A stretch of 64,000 nt of DNA from Saccoglossus kowalevskii (taxonomy: Eukaryota > Hemichordata > Enteropneusta > Harrimaniidae): the NCBI RefSeq assembly GCF_000003605.2, contig NW_003140820.1, positions 217,160 to 281,159 on the forward strand, written 5' to 3'. Positions within the stretch are counted from its first letter, which is position 1. Each line of letters opens with the position of its first letter. Shown one piece after another: positions 34,107 through 46,957 of this stretch. A program made the position numbers and the translations under genes. The notes under the pieces are model-generated. The model was not told the DNA's origin and did no database searches. It saw only the letters and a program-made list of their open reading frames with translations.

Positions 34107-34301
34107 ATCGCTTGGAATTTATCTTCGCTATTTTCACTTTCAAGGGATGATTCCGTGAAAATAAAATCCAGTGAATATACTTTTTTTCCTATATTTCACA
34201 TTAAACTTATCAAAAATCAGTAAAAATAAATTCCATACAAAACAGCCAAAAAGCCTTTTCAGCGAAAATTAATTCCAGTGATAATAAAGTATTTCACAGT
34301 A
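34107..34301. mobile_element. Foldback MITE family 1, copy 4 (left end lost)
   Basis: It runs from gcttggaatttatcttcgct to ataataaagtatttcacagt, in the same orientation as the copy in AGPAT intron 2. The first dozen terminal bases are missing. Confidence 0.65.
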
Positions 34302-35345
34302 TGCTTTTGTATCATTAATAAAAGTATGCTCATGAATTTAATTAACTATTTTGTACGATAGAGGACTTTCAACTACATTTGGTCATTGAGGCGTACATTC
34401 ACTTATCATCAGACACAACGACCGCGTCCATCCAATTAAATATGATTTTGTTATCTCTCCAGGGTTATGAATCTGTTTATTCATTGCTATGGTAACAGGA
34501 AAATTTACATTTTATAGGGAACCTGTTTTGTTGATGTTCCACGAAGCAACCAATGCAAACCAATTTTTTTAATATTCATATGAATTTTGTAGTAGGAATG
34601 ATGACTATAATATTTGGGCCATATTTTCATACATTCATGATAATTCATTTCTTATCAAAATTTGCCAAAAATTGATGGAAATTTTGAAATTAACTTTTTC
34701 TTATTGAAACTGCAATGAGGCGTACAACTGAGATATCATCAAAGATGACAGAACCCACCCATGCAAGTAAATTATGATTATTTGTATCTCTCTAGAATTG
34801 TCAGCCTGTTGCTATAGTAACAGTGAAAACTAAAATTGGGGTGGGCATGTTTACGTTCTACAAAACAACAAACTCAAAATGATTGATATTTCAGTCTTTT
34901 TAATACATAAAGTCACAATGTTAATGAAAATGAGCTTTTTAAAAGAAAATCTTTAAAAATTATCAGACAAAATTCTCATAGATTCATGATAAAGCTGAAA
35001 AATTTGATAAAACCCCATATTGTTTTTAGCTCAAACTTTAGATGATTCTTGTGTTCAATTTCAACAATTTTTGAAACAGGATTGATATTTAGAGCAACAC
35101 ATGTAATTTATTACTGTTATATAGTAACATTTTACCATATGTAGAAATAAACTTTGCTGGAGTCGTACAACATGGAGTGTGGGTGACATTCGCAAAATGT
35201 TGTTTCCATGAATAGCATTAAAACCTTTGAATCATGAAAAATCACAGCATTTATAAAAAAAAAATATATTTTCATGGGAATAAATTAAAGATAAATTAAT
35301 AATCAGAACTAAACATGCAAATCACATAATTATTGTATTTTCTCA

Positions 35346-35557
35346 TACTGTGGAATACTTTATTTTTGCTGAAATTAATTTTCACTGAAAAGGCTTTTTG
35401 GACGTTTGGTATAGAATTTATTTTCACTGATTTTTGATGAGTTTAATGTGAAATATAGAAAAAAATATATATTCATTGGATTTTATTTTCACGGAATCAT
35501 CCCTTCAGCAAAAATAGAGAAAATAAATTCCAAGTGTAAATAAAGTATTTTACAGTA
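35346..35557. mobile_element. Foldback MITE family 1, copy 5
   Basis: TA|CTGTGGAATACTTTATTTT at the left and aataaagtattttacag|TA at the right. Full length. Confidence 0.75.
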
Positions 35558-38500
35558 TTTGTTTTACCACAATTTTGATCTAGACCTGTAGACAATGACA
35601 ATGTCCAAAATTAAAAAAAAATTGAATTATAGAAAAATAATTTAAAAAAAACATCAACTTAGCAGAAAAATAATGGATAAATTAATCATTACAAATCACC
35701 ATTAGCTTAGAGTAGTATAATCTTGTGATCTGAACCCCCATTATCATTTGAGCTTAAATTATTAGGTTTAAGTTCAATTTGTGTGTGTGTGTGGGGGGGG
35801 GGGGTGTAATGAACTAAATATACTACTACATATGCCCTTGATATATGCACTTGAAACATAACAGTGTGAATCACAGTTATTTTTTTTTTTTTTAGAAATT
35901 TAGAAATAATAACAAATTAAGAACCAAATGAATATCAACAACAGTAAACAAAACAGTACCCTCCCTTCAAATAATGGTCTGCACCTTAATCATTGGCGAT
36001 CATATATTGGTTATATCTAACCTTCTCGAATCACAACCATCCTAAAAATCTTAAACCCTAAAATAGAATATTTGTTATTTCCCATATTTTTATCATTTGC
36101 AATCATATTATACTAATAAAAATGTTTATGATGTCCAAACTCCTGTTGCTTTTTCTTCACATAACCAAATAGTACCAATTAAAACCGTTACATAGCAGCA
36201 CGTTTTCCCATTGTGTATTTTTCATAATTATACTCAAATTCCAGTAAATTTTCAATAAAGATTATTATTCCGAATGTGTACATTATGTTGCAGCTTATAA
36301 CAAAGGGATTAAAATTGTAGATCACCTATCTCTATAGTGACAGACAGCTAAGGGAAAAAATGCATTTGAGCACCCAGTGCTGTATTACCATGGCAACATG
36401 GCAGCAGCCCGTGCAACAAATTATAAATGGTCATACAATTAACCGCTTAACGCCCTGCTGTAATTGATTCATTAATCATACTGAACTCATAAGGATTGAT
36501 AACACTCTCGCATGTGGCAAAGCGTTCAAAAAGACATATATCAATTACCTTACCTAATAACGGTCGTTACTCTGCCGTACTTGTCATGGACATTTCTGAT
36601 AATCAATGATATAATTGTGAACCAATCGATTACAATCGTTGTATGTTAATTCCAAATTTCTGGTAAAACAAGCAGACGGAATTATGTCGATAGAATTCAA
36701 TTAAAACAAGAGACAGAAAATATTTCTAAAATCATATCATTAATTAAAATTAATTATTCAAATACTGACAATATTTGAGTCTTTTTTTTTGTGAATGTTT
36801 ACTGAATTCTGAAAAGTATTCAGTGCAATATCTTTGTAAAATTAGCATAATGCATTATGAGAAATGGAAGCATTAAAAAACTTTTTCGGCATAATTTATT
36901 ATTCTTCGTGATTGGGTGTTTTAAATAAAAAAAAATGCTTGAGGTACTTAAATTAGTTTTTGAAATATGAACATCAACTAAATGCATTTTGCTCATTTTT
37001 CAATCAAAAATGGCCGCCAAAGTAGGAAATTTTTTTTTTTTAGATTTATTAGAGAAAATATTAATAGTTTGTTGTGCTTTTAAAATGTCTACAGTTAAAT
37101 TTGCATACAATTTTGTCATCATGACTCAGCAAGCAGGAGTCCCCAAAACAATGGTCTACAGCTGTTTCTACAGCGACCTTACCGATAGGTCATTAACCTA
37201 TCTCATGAGGGGTCATGGGTCATAACAATTTTATTTTTTAATATATATTTTCAGTCTCCAACTCAGTGTTCACAGCAACATAGAAACATTATTATTAAAA
37301 TGACATAGCTATGAAAAAATATGACATGGACGCTAGTCCTGTTAACTAACAGTAGCATAACAACTTTTTTTTCAGAATTCTCAAAAGATTTGATTAATCT
37401 TTTGCAATATAATTTATACAATCCTTGAACAAATTCTGAAAAAACAAAAACATATAAAATCCAAATTGTTATCCCCTTAATTATTATAAAAGTACAGATT
37501 AAAGAACAGGACTTACCTTAATAAGAAGTAGGAAACGAAAGCATCTAGATGCAATGGTTCTCAATCAAAACTTGGACTGATTTAAATGCTGTGATTATAT
37601 GACCTTATTTTTTGGCCAAAAAAAAAAAAATTTCTGGACCGCATTTCAATCAGTTTAGAAGTAGACTGAAAAATGAAAATGTGAAAAAGAATTAGAACTG
37701 TGCGTTAAAAAAAAACATTGTACCATTACATCACTTAATTGTTTTCTTCAATGTTTAAAGAAATTACAAAAGACTAAATACTCACTAAGTTAAATTTATG
37801 CATGAAACTTGCTCAGATATCCAATCTATACTTAAATTTTAATATTTACTGGGTTTTAATTTTTTTTTGGAAAAAAAATTGTTTTTGCTCCTACCATATG
37901 TTCTAAAATCTGGTGCAGCAACAAGTTTTTTGTTTTTTGCAGTCTTTTTTTTTCCTTTTTATAGTATTTTAGAGAAACCAAAAAAAAATGTCTATGGTGA
38001 CCAGAATCAGATTACCGGTACTGTATTTTCTTTTGGCCCTAGCTATCAATGAAATACATGTTTATTTGAAAATAAAACCCAGCAATTAATTTTAAGTCCT
38101 TTCCAAATGGTGTCTCTTCTATGGAGGAAAATTTCGGCACATCATAAGGCACATCTACTTTTGTAGACATGAAAGTGGTTTTGTTGAATTACTGCCTCAA
38201 TGATAATATTAAAGCTCCATAATCCCTGTTCATTCATACGGTATTTTGCACACATTACATAGGCAGATTAGTACAACTTGAATTGATAAGAATTATATAA
38301 ATCTGAAAAAAAAAAATATGAAAATTAATAAATGAATAAAACCTTAAATTATTGGCCCTCTCTGCAGTCTGAAAAACATATCACCTCCACCAATATAAAA
38401 GAAAAATTGTTACCAGAAGGCTTGATTACACTATAATTACCGCAAACAAAATTTTTTGAAAAAATAATATAAAAGGTAAAAAAATTGTAAGTTAATCAGA

Positions 38501-39611
38501 ACTTATTTTTACAAACCCCAAATACTGTGAACATTTTGTTTTATCTTCTGAGTGCAACTTTTGTCACATTCGAAAATTAAATCCAACAATTTTTTTGCAG
38601 ATTTTTCCCCAAAACTTTTAACATAACAATAGAAAAGTATATCTATTTGGTCGAAAATTATGAATAGAAATATACAAAATTATGCAAAATTTTACCCAAA
38701 AATTTTAGTAGAAATATTATGGCGCTCAAATCATTAATATGTTGTATAACACAATACTGACACACCCATAAACAGTACAGTGCGCTCACAGCTAGCAATG
38801 AGTCATTTCTTATTCAGACATTCCTACAGTTGTACAAGGACATCCACAAAAACTGAATAGCCTCTTGAAGTGCGGCTTTCCTGCTAAGGGTACAATATAT
38901 TTATCGATTTCAAGACTAGTGCAGGAATTACACGTGCGTGTAGACATTGTGTCTACATCCATTAAGTAAGAGCTATAACCGGCATGACAACAGTGATTAG
39001 AAAGTCACTATGTCTCCAAGGTGTCCTGTTGATGGTCTACTCAGTGGGGTATAGCACCGATGAAAAGCTCCCTAATGAACAGCAATCAACAGTTGAATAC
39101 AGCAGTTTATCTTTCATTATGGTGTGGTTTTCATGGCAACAACCATGCAATGTCAAGGATGAATCTATATCGTAGGGCAGCGATCAGGGAGATTGTTGAG
39201 TATTGTATTCATTGTGTTGAGTGAATTGTGTGAATATGCCACTGGTTTTATTTACATTTATCACAGGAATGTTATGCCCTAGGGGTGTGGGGTGGTACTA
39301 AACAAACTGACTAAATAAAATACATACAGGTATTGGGCAATTTTCTATTTTTTTTTTTTTTAGGTGGAGCAGATTACATCAGGTTTCACTGTATAGTAGA
39401 GTACTAATATCCGATCTACTATTATACCTGTCCCCACCATCATGTGACCCCCCCCCACACACACATTCTCTGCCTCAACCCCAACCGTACACCTGCCTAT
39501 AAAAATATCCTTCTAATTTCTTTTTTTTTATTTATATTGACCAGTATATCCATCGCTATAGTGACCATCTGATTTATAGGTTTCACAACTATACATATAT
39601 AGTATATGTGA

Positions 39612-39819
39612 TACTGTGGAATACTTTTCGCTGGAATTAATTTTCGCTGAAAAGGCTTTTTGGGCGTTTTGTATGGAACTTATTTTCACTGATTTTTGAT
39701 GAATTTAATGTGAAATATAGGAAAAAAAGTATATTCGCTGGATTTTATTTTCACGGAATCATCCATTCAGCGAAAATAGCGAAAATAAATTCCAAGCGAA
39801 AATAAAGTATTCTACAGTA
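39612..39819. mobile_element. Foldback MITE family 1, copy 6 (best preserved)
   Basis: TA|CTGTGGAATACTTTTCGCT at the left and gcgaaaataaagtattctac plus AG|TA at the right. It keeps the longest unbroken inverted repeat of the family here. Confidence 0.78.
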
Positions 39820-39930
39820 ATTAAATTTCTACTCAAAATGGAATACTCAGATATGGGTAGGTTAATGTAGACATAGGTCACAGGTCACACTGGGTGCAGG
39901 ATCTATGCGGACAATGCCTGTGGGTTTTGT

Positions 39931-40062
39931 TTAAAGAGCGGTGGGTCGCAATGAGCGCATGTTCAAATTTCATGTAAATAAACAATGCAATTTACACAGG
40001 TTGTATAGTTGCTATGAGTCCCATATCTAACAGGACGCGGTGCGTTGACCACTGCAATTTAA
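39931..40062. mobile_element. TTAA-type MITE, reverse orientation
   Basis: TTAAAGAGCGGTGGGTCGCA at the left and gcgttgaccactgcaaTTTAA at the right. The interior reads the 4079-4197 family in reverse (gtaaataaacaatgcaattt, tgctatgagtcccatatcta). Confidence 0.55.
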
Positions 40063-41175
40063 TTCAACCCAAAGCAACTTTCGTTACTTGTATTACATGA
40101 CTTTTTCCATATTTTTAGAAAAAAAAAATATGACAAAAACCTGCAGCCAATTGGAATTATTTACATCTGGTTTAGAATTATAGAAAAATGCATACAAATT
40201 TATATAATATTGCACTGAAATTTGGCAACAAATAATATGGCTTTAAAAGGATTCAATTTGGTGAAAATTCTATAACCTTTTTATATTTGTGTGAAACAAT
40301 AAGAAGAAAAAAAATTCCAGCTCCAACTGAATACCCAACATTACAGTTTTTGTCATAGGAATAATCACCATGGGAACACCAACTATAAACAAACCCTTTT
40401 TACACATCCACACCTCACATGGGATAAACAGTGAATGAACAGAAGCCAGATACACATGTATAAAATGTTGCCATGACAACAAGAATGGTCAGTGATTTCA
40501 GTGTCAACTTTTGAACTTCATAGCCTGGATGACTTTGAGGATTATTTTAGCAAAGTGTATTGACTCGCCAAGATTAAAAGTTTGTTCAGGATACACTTGC
40601 ATTTGTTTGCAATGTCAATAAAAGCAGTTGACACAAAAGGGACTCGATTTCCACGCACACGCAACTTCTTTCAAACTTGTAAAATTCTCATTTAACACTC
40701 AGCGATTCCCTTCCTGTGACTTATTTGGTTGTCCCGGCGACCAGTACCAACAAAAGAACATATGCGTACACTGTTTTGCTTCAATTAAAAGGTATTTTTG
40801 GGGAAATTATTCAATAATGTTGAGTGGTCGTTTAAGAACCAGCTGGCCACAGAACTGAGTGCTTCTGCAGTTTTATTGCTTTTCTAGCAACACGAAGCAA
40901 TCTCTATTTTAGAAGCAAATAACATAAAATTTCTGATGATAGATTTGAAATCAACAGCAGACGTACTGTGAAGAAATGAATTTGGCAAGATTGAGTCTGA
41001 AAATAAAGAAATATTATGTAATTATTTAAGGATTATCATTTAAGGAGTCTGATTTATGCAAGTATTTAAGGATTCCAAGAATGAAATCCAATTACTAACC
41101 ACTTGTGTCATTTACAGAGAAAAAAAACAAGTATATTTTGAATTCAGCAATAAACATCGTGATTTCTAATACATG

Positions 41176-41330
41176 TACTGTAAAATAGTTTATTGTTTAT
41201 AGCTGGAATTAATTTTTTTGTATGGAGTTTAAATTCACTGATTTTCGATGAGTTGAATGTGAAATATAGGAAAATGAGGTATATTCGCTGTATTTTAATC
41301 CCTTCAGCGAAAATAAATTATTTTACATTA
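41176..41330. mobile_element. Foldback MITE family 1, copy 7 (shortened)
   Basis: TA|CTGTAAAATAGTTTATTGT at the left; the right end ttcagcgaaaataaattatt is degraded. It has inserted into a degenerate local repeat (atttaaggat units) that continues on both sides. Confidence 0.55.
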
Positions 41331-41968
41331 TAAGGGGTCAAATTTAAGGATTATGATTTAAGGCATCGTATCAAGGGGTCTTATTTAAGGAGTCTGATTA
41401 TTATAATAATTAGTCTGATTAAGGATTTGGATTTAAGGATTCTAATTTACAAAGCCTGATTCAAGTTTTCATGCGATTTTGTGAAAAGATCTAATCATGA
41501 AAAGTTAAACAGCAAAGTTTTTCGGGAGTGAAACGGCAAGAGTAGAAACAGCTGTGACTGGACAATCAGCAGTCATAATGGATAAGAGGATTAGCTATTT
41601 CACAATCAGACGACAATTTTTGTATGGTTTAAAAATGCCAAAGGGATTTGTTTGCTTAACCTTTTCACCACCAGTTCCTTCTTTTCATCATAAATTCACA
41701 AAATAGTCCCGTTATAGTCTGCATTTTCCTTCACATGATTGGGACAAAAATAGCCAAATTTTATGAGTAATGGCTGAAAATAGAGTCAAATTTTGTCTGT
41801 TGGCTACAAAAGTTAAGGGCTATTTCCAGAAATATTGAAGAATATAAGAAAAAGTGCAGAAGACTGGGTGAGCAAATCTGGTGGTGAAAAGGGTAAAGCT
41901 GCTTACATTTTTGTACACAAAGGAGCATTTTTACAGCAATAGCCTGTTTATTTGACTGCTGTTCTGCC

Positions 41969-42151
41969 TACTGTGAAATAATTTATTTTCGCTATAGAAT
42001 GATTCAGTGAAACTAAAATCCAGCGAATATATCTTTTTTTCTATATTCCACATTCAACTTGTCAAAAATCAGTGAAAATAAATTCCATACAAAACATCTA
42101 AAGTCCTTTCAGAGAAAATTAATTCCAGCAAAAATAAAGTATTATACAGTA
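41969..42151. mobile_element. Foldback MITE family 1, copy 8 (reverse orientation)
   Basis: TA|CTGTGAAATAATTTATTTT at the left and aaaaataaagtattatacag|TA at the right. Confidence 0.7.
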
Positions 42152-42701
42152 TTATGCTTTATATTTCATCTCCATGATCCATGGATACCCTGGATCAACG
42201 TTGACTAATAAACATAGCATCCGCTAATCAAAAGGAAGATTTCTCAAAATCATGTGATTTTTGCAGTTTTCAACCTCCATCTAAGGAGAATCTTAAGATA
42301 TATTGCTCAAAATATAGTTTGACTAAGCAGCGTTAATATTTAGGTAAAAAAGGCCATAAGTAAAATAAAATTAAGTCAGAAACCAGACTAAACAAGGGGT
42401 GTGATATACTTGCATAAGCCATGTTTGCTAAAAATCAGCAAACTTGATATGGGGGAAAAAACTTTGCTTTGCTTCCGTATTAGCTTCATATTAGAAATGT
42501 ACATACACATGTTTGATCCCCCCCCACAAAAAACAAAACAAAAAACAAAATCAAATTAACAAGATTAGTTCACAGTCCCTCTAGAGGGACTGTGATTAGT
42601 TTAAGGATTTTAGTCTTTGTCGTCACTGCACTCATCATTCAAATAGTAATTGAAGGGATTCATATCCATTTCATAAATGATAGAAACGTGACAGCAATTA
42701 G

Positions 42702-42885
42702 TACCGTAAAATCTGTATTAGAAGCCGCATCCCTAATAGAAGTCGGACCCATTCTTTTTAAACAATTGGGAACCAAAAAATCATCATTTCTCATATGTGT
42801 AGATGCTCTAATAGAAGCCGCACCCCCTCTATTGGATTGTACCATTTTAATAGAAGCCGCGGTTTCTAATACAGATTTTACAGTA
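42702..42885. mobile_element. MITE family 2, copy 2
   Basis: TA|CCGTAAAATCTGTATTAGA and the near inverse tctaatacagattttacag|TA. It is the best preserved copy and accounts for the apparent reading frames on both strands here. Confidence 0.78.
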
Positions 42886-44607
42886 TGGCTTATATACACC
42901 TATAGACAGTTCCTGTTTTCTTAGCAACAGATAGAACAAGTTTACTTGTTCCCGTGTCACTAAACAACCAAATAAAACAAAAACAAAAAGAAGCTTTTTC
43001 AATTTAAACTCGGAATTAAAGGTATCAAATAAATTGTTAGTTTTGCTCAATACATTTGATTTACTGAAAATTAATTTAATCTGTGATTGGTTTATTCGGC
43101 TTGACAACAGCCAATCAGTAGGGGTGTTATAAATTGGAATGACTCTCGAGGAGTGTGAACAAAATTTCCGATACTTCAAGCACTTTTTTTTATTGACGGG
43201 CAAATGTGATTCATATGACAGTTAAACTAGGTTGAATCCAGCAACACAACCCAAGAATTTTTTCCCGCCAAAATTGTTATGATAATTTTGCATCAAAGGG
43301 AAATAATTTACTGCGTACAAATCCTGACCAAAATTAAAAAAAAAATTATCAGGGTTTTATTTTGTGAATAACGACAGGTGGACTTTGACGATCAAAGGGT
43401 TAAGCACGCACCAACAGTGAGTCAAAACAAACTTACAGTCAGGGAGCATGGGACTTTAAGTTAAAGAATGCTAAGTAGCACGGGTAAACAAATCTTGTAC
43501 AAGAATTCAGCATGGTTGAATGGCCAAAGTAAACAAAATCAGCTCAAGTATTGGACATGTTTCTTTAATTATCAAAGAGATTTGTTGATAGGTTTTAAAT
43601 CTGTCTCGTTCGTTAGTTTACGCTTTCCATTGGTCCTCGGTAACTGTACAATGCTTGGTTGCCGCCATTGAAATCACAAACCAAACACAAACTAGAAGTC
43701 ACCCTGCTGAACAACGACGACGAATAAATAATATCAGTTGTTAGAAATCAATATATTTTAAAATTATATGTATGTGCTATGACTTTACGTACACCGCTAG
43801 AACCGGTTTGTATTGTTCGTAATGTATACTGACAACCAATGTTGAGTTTTTGTTTATATACTAGGGGTTTGATGCATTCAAATGATCGTGCGACAGCGCT
43901 AATGAGATTTCAATCAGTAGGGCAAGGCATATGTATGTTTGTTTAGTATGGTTCGCAACGTATGCACCCCCTCGTGAATTGAAAAATAAGTCTTGTCAAA
44001 CCAGTGCAACAATGAAGGCATACCAACAACAATGACAATTCTGTGTCTTATTTTTTGTCCGTAAATTCCATTCAAGACAGCACGAACAATACCACTTCAA
44101 TAAAGACTTTGGCAACTCCCTGTATATGTATTCTAATTTTTTTAAATAATAAATAAAACCACGTAAGGGAGTGAGTTTCTGTGTGGTGTGAACCATTTAG
44201 TTCCCCTTTAATTTACAAAGTCATTTTGTGTAAAACTTTTTAAAAAGGTTATTGACATACAATAAAATCGGGTACATAAATTGTACTGAATAGCTAAGGC
44301 AACAATGTAATAAAATGAAATTGCCACACAAAAAAAAGAAAAAACGCAATAAAGATTTGTTTTTCAGTTATTTTTTTCGTTCATTTATTCACAGTTGGTG
44401 TTGGCAATTTATATAAAAAAAATACAAAAACGTATTTATCTCCAATACTAGTTAAATTAGAAATAATTTACAACAAGTGATAATCATTGCAACCACAAAA
44501 TTTTCATTTCATTGCATCTTTTTTTGGCAATAGGATCAAGTTCAAGTCCCTTTTAAGTATCCATGACAACTCCACCCCACTGCATCAATTGCGATCTGAT
44601 ATGTAAA

Positions 44608-46857
44608 TTAACAAGACACCGTTGCTTTGGGATGCATGGGTTCCCATTTGATGACTTCCTCACCACGTCGTTCGCCACGTTTTGAATTAAAATCCTTCAG
44701 CAGTACCGTCTGTCCTTTTTTCGAAGCGATAATACTCTGCTTTAGTTGCTTTTGCAGTTCGCGTATGATTGTCCGCATGTCGAGAGCGGGGTAGCTGGAT
44801 CTTCGTAAAGTTTCTGTTGGGGGGAAAGCTAAAATAAAGTCCCCAACAGTTGGAGGAGGACGGTTACGACTCACACCTTTGGAGTGTAAATTAGACAATG
44901 AGTCGGCCATTGGTCTCTGACGAAATGACATCCTGGTTTTAGCACCACTCACTGTGTTACCGGTACTTCTTTGTTGTGCTGGGATATTGGATCCAAATTT
45001 ACCCGATATATGGTATTGGGTTTTCTGCGCCATACCCATATGAGTCTGAGCTCGATTGTAACGATTTGGTGGCTTGTCGGGAGGATGGGGTATGACAACG
45101 GCAGCTGAGGAACTCTGCTTGGGATGCATGTCAGTTTCCTGAAACGTACTTGATCTTGAGTAATTTGCAACATGCAAAGACGAATCTGCTCCTGATGTAT
45201 GTTGATTTTCTTTGTGTGACTGAAGAGTCTCACAATGATTTTCAACATGTTGTTTTGATTCATCAATATCTGGCAATGACAGGGCATGTGACATAGAATT
45301 TGAACTTTTCGTGCTGATCGCACCGTCAGATTGTACTGATACTTTCGTTTCATTGCTTAATTTATTCTGTCCGATGGTCGTCTGTCTTGTCCGGCCACCA
45401 CGATAATCCCTCCTGATAGTTCCGGGTTTTCTGTGTGATGCTGTTTTTGTAGTTGACACTGTGGCAACTCCTTTATATGTCTTTTCGTTTGAAGCTGTAT
45501 CCGTATTGCCACCACGGCTACTTGCGCTACTAGCACCTTTACTGGAAGACCTACTTGGTGATCTCCGATCTTCTACAACATTCTTACTGATACTCGGCAG
45601 CCTGCTACCAGAATGCGTAGAACTGACTGATGTTTTTTTACGTGGCGACATTGAGGTGTTGTTAGTTTTACGATAATTTAGTCCGTAGTTGTTTGGTCGG
45701 CCATAAGTCTGGCGTATTAGATTGGCACGAAATGCCTCCCCACCCTTCTCGCTATCTTTTTCCGTAAAAGACAGCATATCAATAAGGTCATTCAGCATTG
45801 GTTTCTTGACTTGTTGATCAATCGGGCAGTCTACTCCGAGCGCAGGACTGAAATTAACTTCAAGCAACCAGGGTTTCATGTTTTCGTCAATCAAAATGTC
45901 AAAGCCGAATAGCTCAAAGCAGTTTGAAATCTTTGGAACAGACTGCACTTGAGCTAGAATGGTAAGATTGACAATGTTACTTATGCGTTGCCATAGTAAT
46001 GAGTCATCGATATTCTGTTGATGAAAGTAGTTGCGTAGGGTAGTCAGACTCCATTTGCATCCAGGTCCGACTCTCTCCTTATCAGTTGTATAGGACGGAC
46101 TTAGTTTGTTGATGCTGGTATTAGTAAGGTGCGAGAATCGGTTGTCCAAAGTCGTTAAGTCAAATTTCTCAGTACCGAAACGTACCAGACCTTCCTTGTA
46201 AATGTAAATGTTCAAAGGGTGAAAGCAGGACACGTTAACGTAGATACGTAAATCAAATTTATACCCTGAAATCAGCAGCGGGTTGTTAATGTACTGTTGC
46301 ACCACTGCTGAACAGTCATACTGTAAATCTTTGAGATCTCGAAATATGAAAATACCACGGCCACGGGATAAATCAGCTGGCTTGCATATCCACAGAATTT
46401 CTTTCTCTTCACTATTCTGCTTCATTTTTGTATACTCTGCAACATATTTGGTGTAATCGTTTGGCAAGTTAAACCCTACCGGTGTAAAATTATAAACATG
46501 CACACCATAGACCCCTCTCATGCGTCGCATGGTTCGGGAAAGTGAATCCTTCTTGGTTATGGCAGTTGTCTTGGGGAAATGATTGATGCGTTGCCATGGT
46601 AATATATCATTGTAGTCAGATAGTCGGAAACGTGTGGTCTTCCACCAGAGATTCCATTCATGTTCTTCATTTTCACCCTCTTCGAACTCTATCCACCCCC
46701 TTTCCAAGAGGGCCATTCGTACTGCTTCTGGGCCATTGTCAAGTCGGAAAACGAACGAGTTGTTGCTCAGTTTGGAACTGACTGGCGTAACACTTGTAGA
46801 CTCGCTGTCATAGTCTGAGACATCGCTGTCAATCGATGACATTGGACGGTATGACAT
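44608..46857 (-). CDS. TTLL2: Tubulin tyrosine ligase-like protein 2 (probable tubulin polyglutamylase)
   Basis: TTLL enzymes use ATP to add glutamate (or glycine) side chains to tubulin tails on ciliary and other stable microtubules; TTLL2 is a probable polyglutamylase. The open frame is a single coding exon of 749 aa from the ATG at 46857; the frame runs further upstream only through non-ATG codons. The TTL/ATP-grasp core covers residues about 35-360: WICKPADLSRGRGIFIF (about 156-172), YKFDLRIYV (about 199-207), EGLVRFGTEKFDL (about 222-234), HLTNTSINK (243-251), and CFELFGFDILIDENMKPW followed by LLEVNFSPAL (about 313-340). A Ser/Arg/Lys-rich tail follows, ending with GDFILAFPPTETLRR and IIRELQKQLKQ, which resembles the end of human TTLL2. 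A minus-strand acceptor (tttttttcag) at 46960 and a donor (gcgag then gtaagt) near 47774 suggest a 5' UTR intron. An AATAAA on the minus strand at 44384-44389 fits a short 3' UTR. Confidence 0.95.
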   Translation of the reverse strand: MSYRPMSSIDSDVSDYDSESTSVTPVSSKLSNNSFVFRLDNGPEAVRMALLERGWIEFEEGENEEHEWNLWWKTTRFRLSDYNDILPWQRINHFPKTTAITKKDSLSRTMRRMRGVYGVHVYNFTPVGFNLPNDYTKYVAEYTKMKQNSEEKEILWICKPADLSRGRGIFIFRDLKDLQYDCSAVVQQYINNPLLISGYKFDLRIYVNVSCFHPLNIYIYKEGLVRFGTEKFDLTTLDNRFSHLTNTSINKLSPSYTTDKERVGPGCKWSLTTLRNYFHQQNIDDSLLWQRISNIVNLTILAQVQSVPKISNCFELFGFDILIDENMKPWLLEVNFSPALGVDCPIDQQVKKPMLNDLIDMLSFTEKDSEKGGEAFRANLIRQTYGRPNNYGLNYRKTNNTSMSPRKKTSVSSTHSGSRLPSISKNVVEDRRSPSRSSSKGASSASSRGGNTDTASNEKTYKGVATVSTTKTASHRKPGTIRRDYRGGRTRQTTIGQNKLSNETKVSVQSDGAISTKSSNSMSHALSLPDIDESKQHVENHCETLQSHKENQHTSGADSSLHVANYSRSSTFQETDMHPKQSSSAAVVIPHPPDKPPNRYNRAQTHMGMAQKTQYHISGKFGSNIPAQQRSTGNTVSGAKTRMSFRQRPMADSLSNLHSKGVSRNRPPPTVGDFILAFPPTETLRRSSYPALDMRTIIRELQKQLKQSIIASKKGQTVLLKDFNSKRGERRGEEVIKWEPMHPKATVSC

Positions 46858-46957
46858 TGTCGTAAAAAGAAAATATTCAGGTGATTGAAGCAGTGCACGT
46901 CCCACTTGGCATTGTTTAGGGAAAGATATGGTTTACTGTGCTTTCCACTTCAGTGGT

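Larger units (their letters stand above)
35558..44380. other. Gene-free repeat-rich stretch upstream (on the plus strand) of TTLL2
   Basis: No coding exon recognised on either strand. Between 41020 and 41460 there is a degenerate repeat of atttaagga(t/g)tctgat units. A palindrome cacagtccctctagagggac (completed by tgtg) lies at about 42570-42593. The rest is AT-rich with MITEs listed separately. Confidence 0.4.

Noticed and set aside
42592-42924. Overlapping 110- and 79-codon frames on both strands
   Set aside because: Explained by the inverted structure of MITE family 2 copy 2.
46858-46905. Upstream GTG start for TTLL2 (adds 16 residues)
   Set aside because: Animal genes rarely start at GTG, and the ATG at 46857 is available. 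The added residues have no family match I can see.
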